This document shows, one piece after another, positions 60,219 to 64,000 of a stretch of 64,000 nucleotides of DNA. Every line of letters starts with the position of its first letter. Positions within the stretch are counted from its first letter, which is position 1. The translations under genes were made by a program, and so were the position numbers. Origin of the DNA: Roseomonas sp. HF4 (lineage in GTDB: Bacteria; Pseudomonadota; Alphaproteobacteria; Acetobacterales; Acetobacteraceae); assembly GCF_005222755.1 (NCBI RefSeq), contig NZ_STGD01000001.1:496001-560000 (forward strand). The letters are read 5' to 3'. The notes under the pieces were generated by a model. It did no database searches. It was given only the letters and a program-made list of their open reading frames with translations, and had not been told where the DNA came from.

Positions 60219-60557
60219 CTAGACGTCGAGCCGCACGATGGCGCAGCAATTGGCGATGACGGTCACGCCGGTGCCGTCGTCGTTCGGGACTTCGAGCCCT
60301 CCTTCGACGACGGTCACGACGCCCGTGCCATGGGGCAGGATGGCGAGCACCTGGGCCTTGTCGACCTGGTCCGGCCTTGGAACCCCGATCAGCACCTCGA
60401 CCTGCATGGCATCTGCGGGTTGATCGACCGCCGCGCCGATCGACAGGGAGTTGTGCCAGAGCGCATCGCGCAGCGCGCGAACGGCGGCCTTGGTGTAGTC
60501 GGCACCGCGAATGTCGGTGCCCATCCCGATTTCGAGCACCATGCGCTCCAGCGCCAT
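60219..60557 (-). CDS. Lin0512-family protein, copy 2
   Basis: ATG 60557 (MALERMVLEIGMG) is taken, since the next protein starts the same way (MALKRIILEMGTG); ATG 60581 would add eight residues. The 112-residue product has GTDIRGADYTKAAVRALRDALWHNSL and MQVEVLIGVPRPDQVDKAQVLAILPHGTGVVTVVEGGLEV in sequence with copy 1. It is the first gene of a two-gene set. The conserved HGxDYTKAA and PHG/PYG blocks are probably the active or binding site. The function is unknown. Confidence 0.85.
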   Translation of the reverse strand: MALERMVLEIGMGTDIRGADYTKAAVRALRDALWHNSLSIGAAVDQPADAMQVEVLIGVPRPDQVDKAQVLAILPHGTGVVTVVEGGLEVPNDDGTGVTVIANCCAIVRLDV

Positions 60558-60615
60558 GACCGCTTGTCCCCAAAGGCCCACGGACCGGCCCGGTGCGGCC
60601 GGTCAGCCGGAAAGA

Positions 60616-60688
60616 CTAGAGCAACATCCGATCAGATGGAGTCCATCCGGTCGGATTTCCTGCTCTGGAAAACATATCTTCTAGAGCA
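60616..60688. repeat. nested palindrome (AGAGCA/TGCTCT type)
   Basis: CTAGAGCA at 60616 pairs with the TGCTCTGG at 60661. Inside it CCGATC, ATGGA, TCCAT and CGGTCGGAT form a second near-palindrome. TGCTCT at 60661 pairs again with AGAGCA at 60683, so two alternative hairpins share an arm. The form resembles repetitive extragenic palindromes of Acetobacteraceae, but I cannot confirm other copies from this window. Confidence 0.55.
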
Positions 60689-60696
60689 GCGTCGCC

Positions 60697-60765
60697 CGCC
60701 ACGGCGGGGGGCGCTGCGCCGTGGCGGCGCCGGCCGGACCATCCGCACGCGCGCGGATGGTCCGG
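60697..60765. repeat. two further inverted repeats in the 60558-61032 gap
   Basis: CGCCACGGCG (60697-60706) pairs with CGCCGTGGCG (60717-60726). Next, a perfect 13-bp pair CCGGACCATCCGC (60734-60746) and GCGGATGGTCCGG (60753-60765) encloses six bases. Together with the palindrome at 60616 they make a run of structures over 150 bp with no coding sequence. Confidence 0.6.
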
Positions 60766-61009
60766 CGGTCGGGCCGCAACGACATGATCGCGGTCATCGC
60801 CTGGCTGTCGGCGCGGGCAGAGCGCAGGGTCCGTCACGCGGGTCGAAGGATGAAAGGCGCGGCTGCGCGACCGGCGAGATCCCGGGTGGGCGCTGTTTCA
60901 GCCTCATGGCCGTGCTCGAGTCCGGCGGGGCTGGCATCGCGCCGCGCGACGCCTCCCTCGCCTCGGGCCTCACGGGCAGGCTCGCAAGCCCGGCTCAAGC
61001 AGAACATAC
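60766..61009. other. non-coding stretch with no recognised signal
   Basis: About 240 bp before the fatty acid hydroxylase stop. I see no convincing reading frame, promoter or repeat in it. Composition is the same as its surroundings. Confidence 0.4.
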
Positions 61010-61031
61010 GGCGGAGGTTCTCCTCCCCGAA
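61010..61031 (-). repeat. solo terminal hairpin of the three-hairpin repeat family
   Basis: CGGAGGTTCTCCTCCCC has the same arm and TTCT loop as the right-hand hairpin of copy D (GGAGGTTCTCCTCC). Only this one arm of the family is found here, directly behind the stop of the hydroxylase gene, where it can end its transcript. Confidence 0.5.
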
Positions 61032-61032
61032 C

Positions 61033-61986
61033 CTACGTCCCGCGCCGGACCATCGCCGCCGCCATGCGCCGTGCGCCTTCCACCTGCTGGCGCAGCCAGC
61101 CGCCCTTGGCGAGCGCCTCCGGCGCCCCCGGGTCGCCCGTGGGGGGAAAGACGTCGCGACGGAAATCCGCGGTGCCGAACATCCAGTCCCAGACCGGCAG
61201 CAGCACGGCGTAGTTGCGCCCCTGTTCGGCGACCGACAGCACGCCGTGATGCGCGCGGTGGAAGCGCGGCGAGACAAACAGCCTCTCCCCCACCCGGCCG
61301 AAGGAGATCCGCACATTGGCATGGCTCAGGCTCTCCGCCACGCGGGTGACCAGCACCAGCAGCGGGAACTGCCCCGGCGGCACGCCGATCAGCAGCGCGA
61401 TGCCGCCGAACCAGAGCGCCGCGATCACGTCGTCCAGCAGGTGGTTGCGGTCATCCGTCCAGAAGGTCATCTGGGTCTGGGCGTGGTGGACGGAATGCAG
61501 CGCCCACCACCAGCCGACGGAATGCTGGAAGCGATGGCGCCAGTATTCCCCGAAATCGAGGATCACGAGATAGACCAGGAAGGCCAGCGCCGGCGCCTCG
61601 CGCAGCCCCGGGATCAGCGCGTCCAGCGTCGGCGCGACCAGGCCGTGCGCCATCAGCGTCGCCTCGATCCAGGACCTGATCGGGAACAGCAGCACGAAGG
61701 CGATCAGCGGCAGCAGGCCGAGCCGCGCGATCACGGTGTAGAGGATGTCGGTGCGCACCTGGCGCCCATCCTCCCACCGCTCGACCGGGCGCCAGGCCTC
61801 GAGCGGGCGGCAGATCGCGACGATCAGCGCGATCTGCAGCAGCCCCATCAGCGCGAAGTCGGTCCAGTCGAAGGCGTCCTCGGCCCAGTCCATCGCGCCC
61901 AGCGCGTAGAGCGCGGGCTGCACCACGCCCTCGAACACCGCATCCAGCATCGCGCGATAGGCATCGGCCACCCAGGTCCAGGGCAT
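61033..61986 (-). CDS. sterol desaturase / fatty acid hydroxylase family membrane enzyme
   Basis: The 317-residue protein has membrane helices at about 43-60, 81-102, 133-146 and 188-202. The di-iron His boxes are HRFQH (151-155), HSVHH (164-168) and HRAHH (243-247), plus His222 in SHAN. It would hydroxylate or desaturate a lipid in the inner membrane with O2. ATG 61986 shares one base with the stop of the deacetylase gene (TGATG). The coupling with a glycan deacetylase suggests envelope-lipid or hopanoid modification, which is an inference from context only. Confidence 0.9.
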   Translation of the reverse strand: MPWTWVADAYRAMLDAVFEGVVQPALYALGAMDWAEDAFDWTDFALMGLLQIALIVAICRPLEAWRPVERWEDGRQVRTDILYTVIARLGLLPLIAFVLLFPIRSWIEATLMAHGLVAPTLDALIPGLREAPALAFLVYLVILDFGEYWRHRFQHSVGWWWALHSVHHAQTQMTFWTDDRNHLLDDVIAALWFGGIALLIGVPPGQFPLLVLVTRVAESLSHANVRISFGRVGERLFVSPRFHRAHHGVLSVAEQGRNYAVLLPVWDWMFGTADFRRDVFPPTGDPGAPEALAKGGWLRQQVEGARRMAAAMVRRGT

Positions 61987-62759
61987 CACGCGCGCCCCCC
62001 GGGAATGCCGGCCGGCGGCAGCACGTCGAACCGGAAGCCGCGCGCGAGCAGCCCGTCGAGCAGCGGTGCGAAGACGCCCGCGAAGGGATCGCGGCGCGAC
62101 CGCACGCCCCAATGCATCACCAGCACCTCCCCGTCCCGCACATTGGCGAGCGCCCGGCGCAGCAGCGCGGCGTTGGGATGCGCGTCGGAGTTCAGTTCGT
62201 CCCCCAGGAAACCATTGGCGGTCCAGCCCTGGTGCGCGAGGCCGCAGCGCCGCGCCATGGCGACCGCCTCGGCCGTCACGATGCCGCCGGGTGCCCGCCA
62301 GAGCGGCAGCACGGTGGCCGCCGGCACCATGGCGCGCAGCGCCTCGACCGGGCGGGCCAGTTCCGCGCAAAGCGCGGCCTGGTCGAGCACCTCCGCCCCC
62401 TCCCCGCCACGGGAGGCGTAGCGGATCCGCCCCGGCCCCGGCCCGGCCGCGACATACCAGTGGCGCCAGGTATGGCTCGCGAAGACATGCCCCTCGGCCG
62501 CGCGGGCACGCCAGAAATCCGCCCAGGACGCATCGAGCGTGCGGTCACCGCGCCAGGAACGTTCATGCGCCACGAACAGCGTCGCGCGGATGCGGCGCTC
62601 GCGCAGCATGGCGGCGATGGCCTCGGCTTCCCGCGACCAGCCGGTGTCGATGGTGAGGTAGAGCGTGCCGCCCGAGGCGGCGCGGGCCGGGAGTGCCGCG
62701 CCGAGGCCCGCCGCCAGCACCGCCCGTCGCGCGACGCCCTGCGCTCCGCCCGCCGTCAC
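61986..62759 (-). CDS. polysaccharide deacetylase family protein, exported
   Basis: The GTG start at 62759 overlaps the stop of the upstream gene (GTGA). The 257-residue protein has a short arginine-containing signal (ARRAVLAAGLGAALPARAAS) and the NodB-like domain: LYLTIDTGWSREAEAIA, LFVAHE, then FASHTWRHWY with the two metal His, LPLWRAPGG and HWG near the end. The usual first motif TFDDGP is TIDTGW here, so Asp38 remains but the second, metal-binding Asp is Thr. It may deacetylate a cell-wall or surface glycan or have lost activity. Confidence 0.85.
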   Translation of the reverse strand: MTAGGAQGVARRAVLAAGLGAALPARAASGGTLYLTIDTGWSREAEAIAAMLRERRIRATLFVAHERSWRGDRTLDASWADFWRARAAEGHVFASHTWRHWYVAAGPGPGRIRYASRGGEGAEVLDQAALCAELARPVEALRAMVPAATVLPLWRAPGGIVTAEAVAMARRCGLAHQGWTANGFLGDELNSDAHPNAALLRRALANVRDGEVLVMHWGVRSRRDPFAGVFAPLLDGLLARGFRFDVLPPAGIPGGRA

Positions 62760-63721
62760 GCGCGCTTCGGCAGGAACAGGATGCCGTGCGGGGAGCGGCC
62801 GACGCGGATGCTCTCGACCGAGCCGGTCTCGGGGTCGACGCGCGCGATCCGGCCGATCCAGCGCTGCGTGACCCAGATGCGGCCTTGCGGGTCGAAGGTC
62901 ACGCAATCCGGCCCGCCGGGCACGGCGATCGCCTGCACCGGCCGGAGGCTCCGCGCATCCAGGACCGTGATGCGGCTGTCGATCCGGCTCGTGACGTAGA
63001 CGACCGACCCGCCGGGCGCCAGCCAGACCGTGTGCGCGCCGCGGCCGACCGGGATGCGGCTTTCGACCTCCTGCGTCGCCGGGTTCATCACCGCGACGTG
63101 GTCCGAGCCCATGTTGCAGACCAGCAGCCGGTCGTTGTGCCACATGATGCCGGCGGGCTCCGGCCCGACCGGCGCGGTCCAGAGCGGCTCGCCGCTCGCG
63201 ACCGAGATCGCCGTGATCTCGCCCGAGCCCTGCAGCGTGATGTAGACCGTCGCGCCGTCGGGGCTGAAGGCCAGGTGGCTCGGCTTGGGCGGCGTTCGCA
63301 GGCGATGCGCGAGGGCGGGCGAGCGCCCGTCCCAACGGAAGATGTCCACCTGCGCGCGACGGAGGGAGCAGATCACGAAGTCCCGCCCCGACGGCCCGAA
63401 GCCGAGGTGATAGGGGTTGCCGATCGCCTCGCGCCGGCGGACCTCGGCCGTGGCGGGGTCGAGGTAGAACATCTCGTTGCCGCCGGAATCGGCGACCATC
63501 ACCTCGCGCCCGTCGGGCGTCATGGCCAGGTGATGCGGCTCGCGCAGCATCGGGATGCGGCGCGTCTCGGCCATCTCGGCGGCATCGACCACGCCGATCG
63601 TGGCGTCGCGCGAATTCAGCACGAGCACGGTGCCGCCCTCGGACGGTGCGGTGGCCTCCGCGCGCGGCGGCGCGAGGCCGGTCAGAAGGGCTGGAAGGGC
63701 GAGCAGCGAACGACGACGCAT
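62756..63721 (-). CDS. YncE-like exported beta-propeller protein
   Basis: The 321-residue protein begins with a signal peptide (MRRRSLLALPALLTGLAPPRAEA) followed by seven-blade-like repeats such as PHHLAMTPDGREVMVADSGG, PSHLAFSPDGATVYIT, AHTVWLAPGGSVVYVTSR and PDCVTFDPQGRIWVTQR. This is the YVTN/YncE repeat type. It lies in the periplasm and may bind a redox partner or polysaccharide. The gene leads a three-gene set coupled by overlapping stop and start codons with the deacetylase and hydroxylase. Confidence 0.87.
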   Translation of the reverse strand: MRRRSLLALPALLTGLAPPRAEATAPSEGGTVLVLNSRDATIGVVDAAEMAETRRIPMLREPHHLAMTPDGREVMVADSGGNEMFYLDPATAEVRRREAIGNPYHLGFGPSGRDFVICSLRRAQVDIFRWDGRSPALAHRLRTPPKPSHLAFSPDGATVYITLQGSGEITAISVASGEPLWTAPVGPEPAGIMWHNDRLLVCNMGSDHVAVMNPATQEVESRIPVGRGAHTVWLAPGGSVVYVTSRIDSRITVLDARSLRPVQAIAVPGGPDCVTFDPQGRIWVTQRWIGRIARVDPETGSVESIRVGRSPHGILFLPKRA

Positions 63722-63841
63722 CGGCGGGGCATCCGTGGGCAGGCGGCGGCCCGGACCGGGGGGATGGGCGCTCGCCGCGTTCTATCGCAAGCGCGCGCGC
63801 ACTGCCACGGGAAGCGACGCCTCGTTACATTCCCGCGGCGG

Positions 63842-64000
63842 TCAATCCCCCGCCGGATCGAAGCCGAGCGAGACGCCGTTCATGCAGTAGCGCAGCCCCG
63901 TGGGCGCCGGCCCGTCCGGGAAGACATGGCCGAGATGGCCGCCGCAGCGCGCGCAATGCACCTCGGTGCGCGTCATGAAGAAGGACCGGTCCGACCGCGT
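63842..64000 (-). CDS. msrB: peptide-methionine (R)-S-oxide reductase, C-terminal part (cut by window edge)
   Basis: The last 52 codons are visible, from [30 protein letters not shown] to [16 protein letters not shown]. The CxxC pair in [12 protein letters not shown] is one half of the zinc site, and the catalytic Cys is in RYCMN, as in MsrB. It reduces the R form of oxidised methionine in proteins with thioredoxin. The N-terminus lies beyond the right edge. Confidence 0.92.
   Translation of the reverse strand, partial: TRSDRSFFMTRTEVHCARCGGHLGHVFPDGPAPTGLRYCMNGVSLGFDPAGD

Noticed and set aside
1-64000. Insertion sequence, prophage, toxin-antitoxin or defence island
   Set aside because: I found no transposase, integrase, phage structural gene, restriction-modification motif or toxin-antitoxin pair on either strand.

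Overview
The window is a chromosomal segment of a very GC-rich (roughly 70% or more by eye) alphaproteobacterium. The mix of solitary Bug/TctC-type substrate-binding proteins, class III CoA-transferases, acyl-CoA dehydrogenases, hydantoinase-type enzymes and isolated mot genes suggests Acetobacteraceae, probably Roseomonas or a close relative. This is inferred from gene content and style; no rRNA or marker gene is present to prove it. I see no tRNA, rRNA, transposase, integrase, phage gene or CRISPR array.

Layout: 1-3978 (minus) holds a partial acyl-CoA dehydrogenase, an exported EF-hand protein, an M20 peptidase, a D-2-hydroxyacid dehydrogenase and a small exported protein. 4161-7300 (plus) is an acyl-CoA dehydrogenase, HAD phosphatase and CoA-transferase operon. 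7297-9383 (minus) has a lytic transglycosylase and an N-formylglutamate amidohydrolase, with a convincing unannotated small-RNA locus (plus strand, about 8363-8452) between them. 9480-11392 is motB-motA. 11527-17469 (minus) is a hydantoinase operon (SDR, hyuC, hyuA, hyuB). 17595-23019 (plus) has a 2-hydroxyacid dehydrogenase, a flavin reductase, two Bug binding proteins and a ThDP enzyme. 23249-26775 (minus) has an atzG/atzE/atzH-like amidase set followed by a flavoprotein monooxygenase.

26909-36124 is a surface-polysaccharide region: a polyprenyl-phosphate glycosyltransferase, a polytopic GT-C-like protein, an ExoY-type sugar transferase, a flippase and four further glycosyltransferases with overlapping ends. 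36194-48782 is CoA-ester metabolism: DUF35 plus thiolase, Bug proteins, a luciferase-like enzyme, NUDIX, an acyl-CoA ligase, an acyl-CoA dehydrogenase, an alpha-methylacyl-CoA racemase homologue, an enoyl-CoA hydratase homologue, an MBL hydrolase and an MFS permease. 48908-57215 looks like a catabolic module: an intradiol dioxygenase, a TRAP transporter, a three-subunit molybdenum hydroxylase and a divergent TetR regulator with a palindromic candidate operator. 57349 to the end has a P1B-5 metal ATPase with a C-terminal hemerythrin domain, two tandem Lin0512-family proteins, a translationally coupled set (beta-propeller, polysaccharide deacetylase, fatty acid hydroxylase) and a partial msrB.

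The most unusual non-coding signal is a family of about 130-bp, three-hairpin repeats. Four full copies (11395, 23036, 27896, 42430) all lie in gaps between convergent genes. Of the eight tail-to-tail gene pairs, these are the four roomy ones apart from one. The other junctions overlap or abut (7297/7300, 38833/38836, 49774/49775) or carry a different hairpin (59691). Other structural signals are the small RNA, a shared intergenic element that supplies the N-terminal codons of hyuA, a repeat that forms the C-terminus of the transglycosylase, a 29-bp tandem repeat behind the TetR gene, and a stack of inverted repeats at 60616-60765.
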